Assembly (NCBI GenBank): GCA_963771595.1
Contig: CAVYUC010000019.1
Coordinates: 62,001 to 126,000 of the forward strand
Length of the DNA: 64,000 nucleotides
Reading direction: 5' to 3'
Origin: CAVYUC01 sp963771595
GTDB lineage: Bacteria > Bacteroidota > Bacteroidia > Bacteroidales > Prolixibacteraceae
The position numbers and the translations under genes are program-made. Numbering within the stretch: the stretch's first letter is position 1; every line of letters starts with the position of its first letter. Shown here piece by piece: positions 8,758 through 18,543 of the stretch. The notes beneath the pieces are model-generated. The model did no database searches, was not told where the DNA came from, and saw only the letters and a list, made by a program, of their open reading frames with translations.

Positions 8758-9765
8758 TTATTTTACTGAATCCATATACTCGATAAGTTCAACAACTTTT
8801 GTTGAATAACCCCATTCGTTATCGTACCACGAAACTACTTTTACAAAGTTATCATTCAATCCAATTCCTGCACCTGCGTCAAAAATTGAAGTTCTGGTAT
8901 CTCCCAGGAAGTCATTGGAAACAACGGCATCTTCAGTATAACCAAGTACACCTTTCAATTCACCTTCAGAAGCAGCTTTCATGGCTGCACAAATTTGTTC
9001 GTATGACGCACCTTTTTCCAAACGTACAGTTAAATCTACAACTGAAACATTCGGAGTTGGAACACGGAAGGCCATCCCTGTAAGTTTTCCGTTTAATTCA
9101 GGAATAACTTTACCCACTGCTTTGGCAGCTCCGGTAGACGAAGGAATGATATTTTGTCCGGCTCCGCGTCCGCCACGCCAGTCTTTTTTCGACGGTCCGT
9201 CAACAGTTTTTTGTGTTGCTGTGGTTGCATGAACTGTAGTCATCAAACCTTCTGCAATACCGAAATTATCATGTAAAACTTTTGCAATCGGTGCTAAACA
9301 GTTAGTGGTACAGGAAGCATTTGAAACAAAATTCATGTCTTTGGTGTATTTGGTGTTGTTTACACCCATCACGAACATTGGCGTATCATCTTTTGAAGGG
9401 GCCGACATTATAACTTTCTTTGCACCTGCATCAATATGTCCCTGTGCTTTTTCTTTTGTCAGAAACAAACCAGTTGATTCAACCACGTATTCAGCTCCGA
9501 CTTCACTCCATTTTAAATCGGCGGGATTCATTTCAGATGTAACACGAATGGATTTACCGTTTACAACAAGATTATTTCCATCTACTGAAACTTCTCCGTT
9601 AAATCTTCCGTGAGTAGAATCATATTTCAGCATGTAAGCGATGTAATCGACATCAATTAAATCATTGATGCCAACAATTTCTAAATTTTCATTGCCAATT
9701 GCAGAACGGAAAACCAGTCGTCCAATTCTTCCGAAACCATTAATACCTATTTTAATTTTTGACAT
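8758..9765 (-). CDS. gap: Glyceraldehyde-3-phosphate dehydrogenase, type I
   Basis: A 335-residue GAPDH, the NAD-dependent glycolytic enzyme making 1,3-bisphosphoglycerate in the cytoplasm. The NAD-binding GINGFGRIGRLVFRSA (8-22), the catalytic SNASCTTNCLAP with Cys152, the MTTVHATT histidine segment, and the C-terminal SWYDNEWGYSTKV are all intact. The acidic residue after the second strand (IND at 33-35) favours NAD over NADP. Full length and apparently single-gene; no other glycolytic gene is adjacent. Confidence 0.98.
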   Translation of the reverse strand: MSKIKIGINGFGRIGRLVFRSAIGNENLEIVGINDLIDVDYIAYMLKYDSTHGRFNGEVSVDGNNLVVNGKSIRVTSEMNPADLKWSEVGAEYVVESTGLFLTKEKAQGHIDAGAKKVIMSAPSKDDTPMFVMGVNNTKYTKDMNFVSNASCTTNCLAPIAKVLHDNFGIAEGLMTTVHATTATQKTVDGPSKKDWRGGRGAGQNIIPSSTGAAKAVGKVIPELNGKLTGMAFRVPTPNVSVVDLTVRLEKGASYEQICAAMKAASEGELKGVLGYTEDAVVSNDFLGDTRTSIFDAGAGIGLNDNFVKVVSWYDNEWGYSTKVVELIEYMDSVK

Positions 9766-10030
9766 AGTTGAGAAAGTTTTAATTATTGAATGTTTTTTTA
9801 TTTGTATTTGTACTTCAGGATTTAAACCTGATTCTTAATGCGATACAAAGTAACCACTATTATTTAATAGAATCAAATTCAATTTTTATTTTCAAATGAA
9901 AACCAGATAACCTTAATGTTAATTTAAAAATGATTTTCCGGCCCCAGAATTAAAAATACTGTACATGAAGAAAGGCTGTTTTTAAATATGAAAATCTCAG
10001 GCGGTTAAATTTCGTGCATCTTACTTTTTT

Positions 10031-10300
10031 CTAAGAAGTTATATTCATTTTTGGCATTCTTAAATTTGCTTGAAATGTAAAGAATGGCTGTTTGGGAGGG
10101 TTTTGAAGCTCTTGTAGTATGGGATTTTTACTTGAATAAGCAGGACATTTGCAGGTTTTGCAGGAATTTAATCCAATTAGTAGCAGGAAAAAAAAGGCTA
10201 AAATCAATTTATGAAAATTTTTTTTCCAGATTAAAGTAGGGTAATTTTTAGCAAGTGGATATAATGAATTGTACTTTGAAAAGTATCGTGAAATGTTCAT
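10031..10300 (-). CDS. Small cysteine-rich putative lipoprotein
   Basis: An 89-residue ORF, ATG at 10298-10300. After about 30 polar residues comes a hydrophobic stretch (LILAFFFLLLIGLNS) ending at a lipobox-like LNSC, followed by KTCKCPAYS, giving three cysteines in seven residues. This looks like a signal-peptidase-II lipoprotein whose mature part is only about 42 residues. The polar N-terminal extension is long for a signal peptide, so translation may start further in at a non-ATG codon. It is flanked by AT-rich sequence on both sides and shares no operon. Function is not recognised. Confidence 0.5.
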   Translation of the reverse strand: MNISRYFSKYNSLYPLAKNYPTLIWKKNFHKLILAFFFLLLIGLNSCKTCKCPAYSSKNPILQELQNPPKQPFFTFQANLRMPKMNITS

Positions 10301-10676
10301 AATAAATATTTTATTTTTTTAATAAAGCATTAAATTCTGAATCAAACCATTTAAAGAAGCGAAAAAAAGAGATATTTATTGTCGTTATTTGAAAAAATAG
10401 AACTAAAATTGCAAATATTTTTTGAAGTATCAGCAGACCTCAGATAACCCTGAGACAGATATTAACATGAATGTATTAAAGTTAGAGCTGAACTGTTGAA
10501 AACAAAGAGTAAAACATGGTATATAATACAGCATATAGTTTGTACATTGCTGATAAATTTTATACGTTTGTATTGTTTAGTACGTTTGAGAAGACAATTT
10601 TGTCTGAAAAAATGATAATAAAGATTAAATAAATTAAATCAATCAATCAATTAAGTTCAATTTAAAGCAAGTTGCT
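10301..10676. other. Upstream region of the giant T9SS protein gene
   Basis: 376 very AT-rich bases. They hold two identical TACGTTTG boxes (10563-10570 and 10581-10588) and a short (AATC)n run near 10638-10651 just before the start codon. No gene was seen. Confidence 0.5.
10539..10570 (+). promoter_or_regulatory. Bacteroidetes-type promoter for the giant T9SS protein
   Basis: TTTG at 10539-10542, 20 nt spacing, TACGTTTG at 10563-10570, matching the Bacteroidetes -33/-7 consensus (TTTG / TAnnTTTG). A second TACGTTTG at 10581-10588 could serve as an alternative -7 box. The predicted 5' leader is about 90-100 nt. Confidence 0.6.
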
Positions 10677-13600
10677 ATGAAAAAATTTACTGGAAATTTT
10701 TTGCTCGGCGAACATAGCTTTGGCAATGTTCTTCGAAAAATTGGCTTAAGCATGGTTGCGATCCTGTTAGCAGTGGCGGTAAATGCACAAGGAACCTCTC
10801 CGCAGGAAACGTATCATGTTTGGGCTGAAGATGTTAGTGATTGTTATCGGCTCGATAACGATTATGTGGTCCAAGTTTCGGTGCAGGACTTCATTAAAAT
10901 AGACACATTTGTGCTGGTATTAAATTACAACAGCACATTGTTTAGTTACAAAAATGTAACGGATGTACATTCGGTACTGGCTTCGAAGCTGAAAGTTACC
11001 GAATCAACAGCAGGTACTCTCACTTTTGAGTGGGACAGTAATAATAATCCATTGGGAAATGGTACTATTTCACCTGATGATTCGATTACACCGATTTTTA
11101 ACCTGCACTTTGAGCTGACTGGTTATCCTTATTCTTATGGTATTGTAAACCAATTTGTTGTTTCTACCGATTTAAAATGGGATAATACCAAAAGTAAGTT
11201 CTGGAATAAATATCCTGAAGATGTTACGGATATTTTAACAGATTTAACTACCAACGGCTCTGTTACAGTTACACAGGGAATGGAAGAAGTTGTTGTAGAT
11301 GTTACTGCAGCTGACTGTGATGGACAGGATGCTATTGCAGTTGTATCCACACCGGCGGAAGATGCTTATGAGTATTCATTTAATGGTGCATCATTTACAA
11401 CTAATCCGCAAGCCAATGTAACAGCTCCTTCCACCAATAATACACTTCGTGTAATGGACGGAGAATGTGTTTCTTACATAAAGAAATTTGATGTAACAGC
11501 ACCAAAAGTATTGTCTTTCGACGTTGAAAGTACAGTAGAAGTTGATTGCGACGGCGGACTTGGAGATATCGAAATATTTGCAACCGGTGGAACAAAAGCA
11601 TATACGTATTATATTGTACCCGATGCTTCATGGACGCAGGTAAGCACTGATTTGGCTGCTGCAAATCTTAATACTTTGACAACTTATGCCAAAACCAATA
11701 ATATTTTGGAAAGAGGTCCTGGCATCTATCATATTGCTGTTCAGGATGCAAATGACTGTAAAGATTTAAGAGACTTATCATGGTGGAAGCAGGTTGAAGT
11801 TGTGGATAATGTAGATCCATGGAATGTAACTGTAAATGTAGAAGATTTAGGTTGTTTCCTTGGAACAAATGTATCTACAGGCGATGGTTCTGTTGATATT
11901 GCTATTGATGGCGCAACTCCTTTTATGGATGGTTACAACGTATGGTTTAATGACGTTTATGCCGGCCGTGTTGAAACATTGCTTAAAGAAAATTTAGCTG
12001 CCGGATCTTATAAAATTCATATTGCTGATTCAGTAGGATGTGAATGGGATAAAACAGTTGAGATTATTCAGCCTGAGGTTATTGATTTTGAAGTAAACTA
12101 TACTGATGCTTCATGTGAAGATAACAATGGAACATTGTCAATTGATGTTGCATCAATTACCGGTGGTTCGGGTGCTGAAGCCGATTGGTGGTGGGTTTAT
12201 TCTACGACACCTAATTTTACAGCAGCTACTACTGACACTTTGATGGATATTAATGCAACCGCAAGTGGATTGGCACCATCAGTATATTATGTTCGTTTAT
12301 TTGATGGTAATGGATGTTTCGCTGATTTCAAAAATGCAAATAGTGACAATGCTATAAAAGTATTAACTACCGACTTTGATTTGGTTTATGATGAAATCGG
12401 ATGTAATGGTGGAAGTACTGACGTAAGTATTGTTCTGACTACAGGTGCAGGAAATCATGAATTTGAATACAGAATGGACAGCGGTGCATGGCAGGATTCA
12501 AATGATTTTGCTGATGTAAGTGCTGGAATTCATACATTTGAAGTACATGATATAACTATAGATTGTACATATGGATGGACAAAAGATATAACAGAACCTG
12601 AAGCAATTACTGCAGAAATAGTTCCATGGCAAACGCTTCCTCCAACCTGTCCTGAAAACACTGATGGAAATCTTGCTATCCGTGTGATGGGTGGAACTCC
12701 GTTTGTTTCAACAGGTGGAGCGGAATATTACCAATACAGAATGGACGAAGGTGCATGGGTTCAGGCTTCAATGTACAATACATTTGCTATTGATACTGCA
12801 CGTCATACTATTTATATTGAAGATGCAAATGGTTGTCAGGCTGAAGTTATGGTTGACTGGCCAAATAATGAAAATATAATTGAATTTGTAGATACAATTT
12901 ATAATAATTGTGCAATGGGTATGATTAACCTCTTCAACAAAGAAGGTGAAGGTTGCGATCCAATGCCATTTGATTTATTTGAATTGTATGATATTCCTGT
13001 AGGAACTAATCTTAGCAGTATTCCTTTTGACATTAATAGTTTGCCTGATGGTATTCAGGAAAGTGCAATGTCTGGATTAGAAGTTAATGGAATTCCTGTT
13101 GATATTGATGTAACATCATTGTCTGACACAGCCACATTGTATGATTTGGCAAATATGCTGAACCAGGCGGTTAACAGCATGGGCAATGGTAATACATTTG
13201 ATTTCTGGAATCCAAGTTATTATAATTGTCCGAATAGTGAAGTAACTGATTTTGGTTACATGAACTATTTTGAATGGTATGGAATTCCACTGGAAAGCTT
13301 TACCGGAACATTATCGTTTGAAATTAAAATCTGGACTTCAGATTCAGGTTGGGTTACTCGTAGTTTACAAGGTGTTCAGGTCATTAGAGATCCTGCCATG
13401 TATATCACTGATGTAGATCCATCTGGAAATGCCCAGGCAGTTGTAGATAATGGTGAAGTTTTGGGATTCAATTCAGCATTTGGTGCAGGTACTTATTGGG
13501 TAGTTGCAATGGACGAATGGGGATGTCATTCAAATATCGAGAAAATCGTTATTATGGATCCTCCTGCTTTGGACGTTACTTGGAGTGCTGTTGCAGCTGG

Positions 13601-16600
13601 CTGTGACGGAAGCACTGACGGACAAATCAGAGTTGAAGCAATGAATGGTACAGTAGGTATTCCTAATCTGTCGAATGATCAGGCAAGATACCAATATGTA
13701 TTAACTCAGCAACCACAGATTTTCACTCACGATAATTGGGTGAATGAAGTAAGCTGGTCAGTATTTACAGGTGTTGATTTTGAAAATGACAGCGTACTGG
13801 TTAAAAATGTACAGGCCGGAACTTACTGGTTGGCAGTACGTGATTGGTGTGGTGTTGAAAATACAGACCTTATTCAATATGTAGGACCAATAGTAGTTGA
13901 AGGTGCCGATGCAGTTGAAGTGAATTGGGATAGTGTAACAGTTAGTCACATTACCTGCAATGTCGATGGACAGGATCCTTCAAATGATGGTTCTATTTCC
14001 GGATTGCTGGATGCAACTACTGGTGGTTTTGGTGATTATACTTACACACTCGAAAAAATGGGTGGTGAAACTGCATGGACAAAAAATAACCAAACAGGTG
14101 AATTTGTTGACCTGACAGCTGGAATGTATGAATTAACCATTGAAGATGATTCATTGGGTTGTATGGCAACATACAATGTTGAAATAAAACAACCAAAACC
14201 GTTTAAACTTGCAGTTGACGTAGTTAATGTAGGTTGTTTTGATGCACACAATGGAATCATGCGTTACAAAATCTGGGGTGGTACCGCACCTTACTCAGAA
14301 GTAACCAATAATGTTGGTGTATGGGAAAATGCAAGTGAAATTCCTGCAGATCGTTGGTACAACACCGGATCTGAAGCTGTTGATATGGACGGATATTACA
14401 TGTTCGATCGCAGAGTTCGTGCCGGTTCCTATCAGGTATGGATTAAAGATGCAAAAGGTTGTATTTATGGTCCTGTAAAAGTTGTTATTGAACAACCTGA
14501 CGAATTGGCCGTAACTATGGTTGATGTAATGGATGTTAGCTGTAACAATCAGGATGATCTGAATGAAGGTGTTGATAATGATGGTGAAATTTCTTTCATG
14601 CCAGCCGGTGGTTGGAATATGGATGATAACTTTACTTATTACGCAGAATTATGGAAAGGCACAACAAAACTCGAAACTGTTACTTTTGATCAGTTGGAAG
14701 AAGTTACTTTTGATGGTTATGCTGCCGGTGATTATACAATTAAATTGTATGAAACCAATGGAACCATTACTGCAGCAGGTTTTGCAAAACCATATATTTC
14801 GTACACAAATTACTTTAACGATAGTAATTGGTTGCCATTTATGCCATATCAGAATGCAAATATTGAAACATGTTTTGCATTGTATGATGTAACTATTGGT
14901 CAACCGGATGCGATTACTTATGATGAAATTGACTGGCGCAGTGTTAAATGTTACAACACAGCATCCGGTGAAATTTATCTGCCAAATATTCAGGGTGGTA
15001 CTCCGAGTGCTACAGATGGATACTATGTTGGATTGGAAGGTCCTACAAATTATGACTCAAGTTTGCAAACTAATTTTGCAACGAATAAACATGTATTTGC
15101 AAATAGCATTCAGTGGTTTAAAACTGGTGCAGGTTCAAATGAATTTACATTTGATCATTTAACCTGGGGACATTATACAGTTCATATCATGGATGCCAAC
15201 GGATGCTGGATTTATAAGGAATCAGGTGAGGTTGAAAATCCTGACACCTTGAAATTACAGGTTGTTGAATTGGTTGAGAATGCAAGTTGTAATGGTGGAA
15301 CTGGCACTATTCAAATTGATGCAGTTGGCGGAACCGGATCCTTTATGTATGCAGTAGATGCTACAATGGTACCAAATCCTGAATCCAAGAATTTCCCCAA
15401 TGATATGGATCTTGATGCATATCTTGCAGGATTAAACTGGCAGGCAAGCGATACATTTGAAGTAACAGCCGGAACATGGATTGGTTATGTAAAAGATGAA
15501 AGCGGCTGTATCGCTGGTTTCTCTACAGATGCAAAAGGTGCTCCTATTTATCACCACAGAACAACCGTACTGCAACCTAACGCAATTGTAGCAAGCAATT
15601 TCGGGCAGGTAACAGCAACTTGTTATGGTGATGCAAGTGGAAAAATCACTATTGGTTCTATTGCTGGCGGAAATGGCGCAAGCTGGACTATTCAGGTAAT
15701 GGGAACAGACTACACAGGTGCAGAGGTAAATGAAGAATTTACTGTTTCAGCATCATCAAATGTAACTGTTAGCGGCCTTATGGCATCTACTACCAAAACT
15801 GATCCAACAGCAATGACTGCTGATGATAAATACTCAATATATGTATACGACAATGAAGGTTGTGTATCTGCTGAATATACTCAGTATGTAATGCAGCCAG
15901 AACCTTTCGAAGTAGTTCTTAAAGACAAACAAAATGCGTTTGTTTGCCCGAATGACAAAGCTGGTATTTTCGAAATCCAGGTTATTAGCGGTGGAACGCC
16001 ATTTGGAACTGGTGCTGATGGTAAACCATTATATGAGTATAAATGGGAAGCTTATTCAGATTCAGCGTACACTATGGCTATTGACAGTTTAACTGACAAT
16101 GAATATGGTTACGTGAAAACATTCCTTGGATATGCAGGTATTCACTACCGTGTATTCGCTCAGGATGCCAATGGTTGCGAAACTCAACGCGATACATTCA
16201 TTCAGGCTCCACAGGAAGTTACCTTCACAGTTGAAGATTTAACTTGTCATGGTGCTGATTTGGCTGCTGCCCGTGTCAATGCAGTAGGTACTCCAGAACG
16301 TACTTTCCGCGTGCTTTACAGGGAAATTGAAAACGATGTTCCAACTGCAGACACATTTGCAGTGTATGGTGATAGTTGGTTTACTGACTACGTTGATATT
16401 ACTGATGTTTTCAAATTTGATAATGAAAACTTCATTGACCGTCATTATGCAATTATGGTTGAAGATAACTTCGGTTGTCGTTCAATAATTGATACAGTGA
16501 CGTTTGATGCTGTTCAAACTGCACTTTCTCTGAATGTTGATGTCGTTGAAACCAGCGAATGTAATGAAGTAATTGATATTACATTTGACGGTGGCGTTGA

Positions 16601-17717
16601 CCCATATGTGGTAATGGTTAATGACAGTGTAATCGCAGATTATAGTGGTTATATGTTATCCAGAGGTACAAATGTGGTTAAGGTTATGGATGCACACATG
16701 TGTGAAATGACTGAAACAATTGAAGTTGTTGGTGACTATGTTACCCGTGACACAACCATCGAAACATTCATTGGAGAAGCAACTGCTTTTGTTGATGCAG
16801 AAGCTGGTGTAGATACCATGTTGGCACTAGGTACACACGAAATTATATACAACTACGAAGGATGTGAAAGAACATTGAATGTAGAAGTTGTTGAAGTGCC
16901 GAGGCCACTTTCAATTGCTGACGTAAATGGTACTGAAGCTGACTCACCATGGGCAGGTACAATTGTAAAAGTAACAGGTACTGTAACTGGTGTTTCTTCT
17001 GGTGAAGGTTTCTTCATGCAGGATGCCAATGAAGCATGGAGTGGTCTTTGGGTAGTTTATACTGAAACGGGAGACCTCGCAATTGGTGACGGAGTTGAAG
17101 TTGTTGGTGAAGTTAGTGAGATTGTAGATGTAACTAGTGTTACTGCAAGTGAAGTAACTGAAATGACAGCTGAATTAACTGTTGAACCTATTGTTCTTGG
17201 TTCACCGCTGGATGTTGAACAGGAAAAATACGAAAGTATGGTTGTTAAAGTAGAAGGTGCACGTGCTAATGCAGTTGAAGCTGTTACTGGCGAATGGACA
17301 ATCTACTACGAACCAATTGAAGATGCAATTGTAAATGACTTACTTTTCGCATACGAACCTGTTGAAGGTAACTTCTTCGATGTTACCGGTATTGTAAATG
17401 CAAGATTGGATGCATTCAAACTGGAACCAAGAATGGAAGAAGATATCGTGGATATTACTGCAACTACACCGGCAGTTATTACTCCGGCTAATGTAGAGTT
17501 CAAGGTTTATCCTAATCCGTTCAACGAAAGTATTAACATTGTAAATAGCGATAAACTGACAAGAGTTGTTATTAGCAACGTTGCCGGTCAAAGAGTTATG
17601 GACATTGAATATCCAAATAAAGAAATCCGTACTGCTAATCTGGTAAGTGGTGTTTACATTATAAGTATGTATACTGAAAATGGAATCGCCAAATCAGAAA
17701 GGATTGTTAAAAGGTAA
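10677..17717 (+). CDS. Giant T9SS-exported protein with SprB-like repeats, OB-fold-like domain and C-terminal sorting domain
   Basis: A 2346-residue secreted protein. The N-terminus has a signal sequence (IGLSMVAILLAVAVNAQG), then a cohesin-like beta-sandwich region (about 40-170: SVQDFIKIDTFVLVLNYNSTLFSY). From about 210 to 2060 come some sixteen modules of about 90-150 residues resembling SprB repeats: each begins near a Cys (CNGG, CFDAHNG, CYGDASG), has GGTxxYxY-like cores, and ends in GxYxVxIxDxxGC followed by a QPxxx linker. Residues about 2080-2270 resemble the OB-fold-like domain found near secreted nucleases (VKVTGTVTGVSSGEGFFMQDANEAWSGLWVVY), but no nuclease domain follows. The end (VYPNPFNESINI...SGVYIISMYTENGIAKSERIVKR) is a type-A T9SS sorting domain. 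It is probably a cell-surface or secreted adhesin; ligand unknown. Monocistronic, with its own promoter and terminator. Confidence 0.88.
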   Translation: MKKFTGNFLLGEHSFGNVLRKIGLSMVAILLAVAVNAQGTSPQETYHVWAEDVSDCYRLDNDYVVQVSVQDFIKIDTFVLVLNYNSTLFSYKNVTDVHSVLASKLKVTESTAGTLTFEWDSNNNPLGNGTISPDDSITPIFNLHFELTGYPYSYGIVNQFVVSTDLKWDNTKSKFWNKYPEDVTDILTDLTTNGSVTVTQGMEEVVVDVTAADCDGQDAIAVVSTPAEDAYEYSFNGASFTTNPQANVTAPSTNNTLRVMDGECVSYIKKFDVTAPKVLSFDVESTVEVDCDGGLGDIEIFATGGTKAYTYYIVPDASWTQVSTDLAAANLNTLTTYAKTNNILERGPGIYHIAVQDANDCKDLRDLSWWKQVEVVDNVDPWNVTVNVEDLGCFLGTNVSTGDGSVDIAIDGATPFMDGYNVWFNDVYAGRVETLLKENLAAGSYKIHIADSVGCEWDKTVEIIQPEVIDFEVNYTDASCEDNNGTLSIDVASITGGSGAEADWWWVYSTTPNFTAATTDTLMDINATASGLAPSVYYVRLFDGNGCFADFKNANSDNAIKVLTTDFDLVYDEIGCNGGSTDVSIVLTTGAGNHEFEYRMDSGAWQDSNDFADVSAGIHTFEVHDITIDCTYGWTKDITEPEAITAEIVPWQTLPPTCPENTDGNLAIRVMGGTPFVSTGGAEYYQYRMDEGAWVQASMYNTFAIDTARHTIYIEDANGCQAEVMVDWPNNENIIEFVDTIYNNCAMGMINLFNKEGEGCDPMPFDLFELYDIPVGTNLSSIPFDINSLPDGIQESAMSGLEVNGIPVDIDVTSLSDTATLYDLANMLNQAVNSMGNGNTFDFWNPSYYNCPNSEVTDFGYMNYFEWYGIPLESFTGTLSFEIKIWTSDSGWVTRSLQGVQVIRDPAMYITDVDPSGNAQAVVDNGEVLGFNSAFGAGTYWVVAMDEWGCHSNIEKIVIMDPPALDVTWSAVAAGCDGSTDGQIRVEAMNGTVGIPNLSNDQARYQYVLTQQPQIFTHDNWVNEVSWSVFTGVDFENDSVLVKNVQAGTYWLAVRDWCGVENTDLIQYVGPIVVEGADAVEVNWDSVTVSHITCNVDGQDPSNDGSISGLLDATTGGFGDYTYTLEKMGGETAWTKNNQTGEFVDLTAGMYELTIEDDSLGCMATYNVEIKQPKPFKLAVDVVNVGCFDAHNGIMRYKIWGGTAPYSEVTNNVGVWENASEIPADRWYNTGSEAVDMDGYYMFDRRVRAGSYQVWIKDAKGCIYGPVKVVIEQPDELAVTMVDVMDVSCNNQDDLNEGVDNDGEISFMPAGGWNMDDNFTYYAELWKGTTKLETVTFDQLEEVTFDGYAAGDYTIKLYETNGTITAAGFAKPYISYTNYFNDSNWLPFMPYQNANIETCFALYDVTIGQPDAITYDEIDWRSVKCYNTASGEIYLPNIQGGTPSATDGYYVGLEGPTNYDSSLQTNFATNKHVFANSIQWFKTGAGSNEFTFDHLTWGHYTVHIMDANGCWIYKESGEVENPDTLKLQVVELVENASCNGGTGTIQIDAVGGTGSFMYAVDATMVPNPESKNFPNDMDLDAYLAGLNWQASDTFEVTAGTWIGYVKDESGCIAGFSTDAKGAPIYHHRTTVLQPNAIVASNFGQVTATCYGDASGKITIGSIAGGNGASWTIQVMGTDYTGAEVNEEFTVSASSNVTVSGLMASTTKTDPTAMTADDKYSIYVYDNEGCVSAEYTQYVMQPEPFEVVLKDKQNAFVCPNDKAGIFEIQVISGGTPFGTGADGKPLYEYKWEAYSDSAYTMAIDSLTDNEYGYVKTFLGYAGIHYRVFAQDANGCETQRDTFIQAPQEVTFTVEDLTCHGADLAAARVNAVGTPERTFRVLYREIENDVPTADTFAVYGDSWFTDYVDITDVFKFDNENFIDRHYAIMVEDNFGCRSIIDTVTFDAVQTALSLNVDVVETSECNEVIDITFDGGVDPYVVMVNDSVIADYSGYMLSRGTNVVKVMDAHMCEMTETIEVVGDYVTRDTTIETFIGEATAFVDAEAGVDTMLALGTHEIIYNYEGCERTLNVEVVEVPRPLSIADVNGTEADSPWAGTIVKVTGTVTGVSSGEGFFMQDANEAWSGLWVVYTETGDLAIGDGVEVVGEVSEIVDVTSVTASEVTEMTAELTVEPIVLGSPLDVEQEKYESMVVKVEGARANAVEAVTGEWTIYYEPIEDAIVNDLLFAYEPVEGNFFDVTGIVNARLDAFKLEPRMEEDIVDITATTPAVITPANVEFKVYPNPFNESINIVNSDKLTRVVISNVAGQRVMDIEYPNKEIRTANLVSGVYIISMYTENGIAKSERIVKR

Positions 17718-17735
17718 TACCGAATTGATTGATTA

Positions 17736-17766
17736 AAAAGGGGAAGCTTTTTAGCTTCCCTTTTTT
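17736..17766 (+). terminator. Intrinsic terminator after the giant T9SS protein gene
   Basis: Stem GGGAAGC (17741-17747) / GCTTCCC (17754-17760), loop TTTTTA, then six T's. A preceding A-run lets it extend a few base pairs. Confidence 0.9.
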
Positions 17767-17798
17767 ATTTGCCTAATTTTTTGATATTATTTATTGAT

Positions 17799-18539
17799 AT
17801 GGATATTTTAAATAAGCACGTTTCAATACGAAAGTTCTTAAGAAAGCCCGTAGAATTACCGCTTCTTAAAAGTATCATTTATTCAGGATGCAGGGCTTCA
17901 ACAACCGGAAATATGCAAACGTATAGTGTTGTTGTTTCACAAACCGAAGAAATTAAGAACCAATTAACGCCGTTGCATTTTAATCAGGATGTTGCAAAAT
18001 CGGCTCCTGTACTTCTTACATTTGTTGCTGATTTTAACAGGTTTTCAAGATGGTGTACATTAAATAATGCGCAACCTGGGTATTCAAATTTTTTATCTTT
18101 TTTTACTGCTGCCATTGACGCTTTACTTGTGGCGCAAAATGTATGTGTTGCGGCAGAAAACCAGGGACTTGGAATTTGTTATTTAGGCACAACCACATAC
18201 AATGCAAAGGAAATAATTGAGGTGTTGAATTTGCCAAAATTAACATTTCCGGTTACTACAGTTGCCATTGGATATCCGGCTGAATCGCCTGAATTAACGG
18301 ACAGAATTCCATTAAGCGGTATAATTCATCAAGAAAAATACACCGATTACAGTGAAAATAGGATAAAAGAATTATTTGCTTTTAAGGAAAGTCTGGAATC
18401 TTCAAAGGAATTTGTAAAGGAAAATCAGAAGGAAACTTTAGCACAGGTATTTACCAATATCCGGTATAAAGAATCCGATAACCGTTTTTTTTCTCAGAAA
18501 ATGCTGGAAACAATAAAAGAACAGGGTTTCCTGGAGTAA
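17799..18539 (+). CDS. Nitroreductase-family flavin oxidoreductase (NfsA-like)
   Basis: A 246-residue FMN-dependent oxidoreductase. HVSIRKFLRKPVELPLLKSIIYSGCRASTTGNMQTYSVVV is the classic nitroreductase N-terminus with FMN phosphate contacts; the central AAIDALLVAQNVCVAAENQGLGICYLGT and VAIGYPAE segments fit the NfsA/FRP branch. Such enzymes reduce nitro compounds, quinones or flavins with NAD(P)H; the physiological substrate is unknown. The ATG at 17799 is chosen over a TTG at 17769, which lies right against the upstream terminator. It converges with lytR, the two stop codons being 4 nt apart. Confidence 0.88.
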   Translation: MDILNKHVSIRKFLRKPVELPLLKSIIYSGCRASTTGNMQTYSVVVSQTEEIKNQLTPLHFNQDVAKSAPVLLTFVADFNRFSRWCTLNNAQPGYSNFLSFFTAAIDALLVAQNVCVAAENQGLGICYLGTTTYNAKEIIEVLNLPKLTFPVTTVAIGYPAESPELTDRIPLSGIIHQEKYTDYSENRIKELFAFKESLESSKEFVKENQKETLAQVFTNIRYKESDNRFFSQKMLETIKEQGFLE

Positions 18540-18543
18540 AAAT

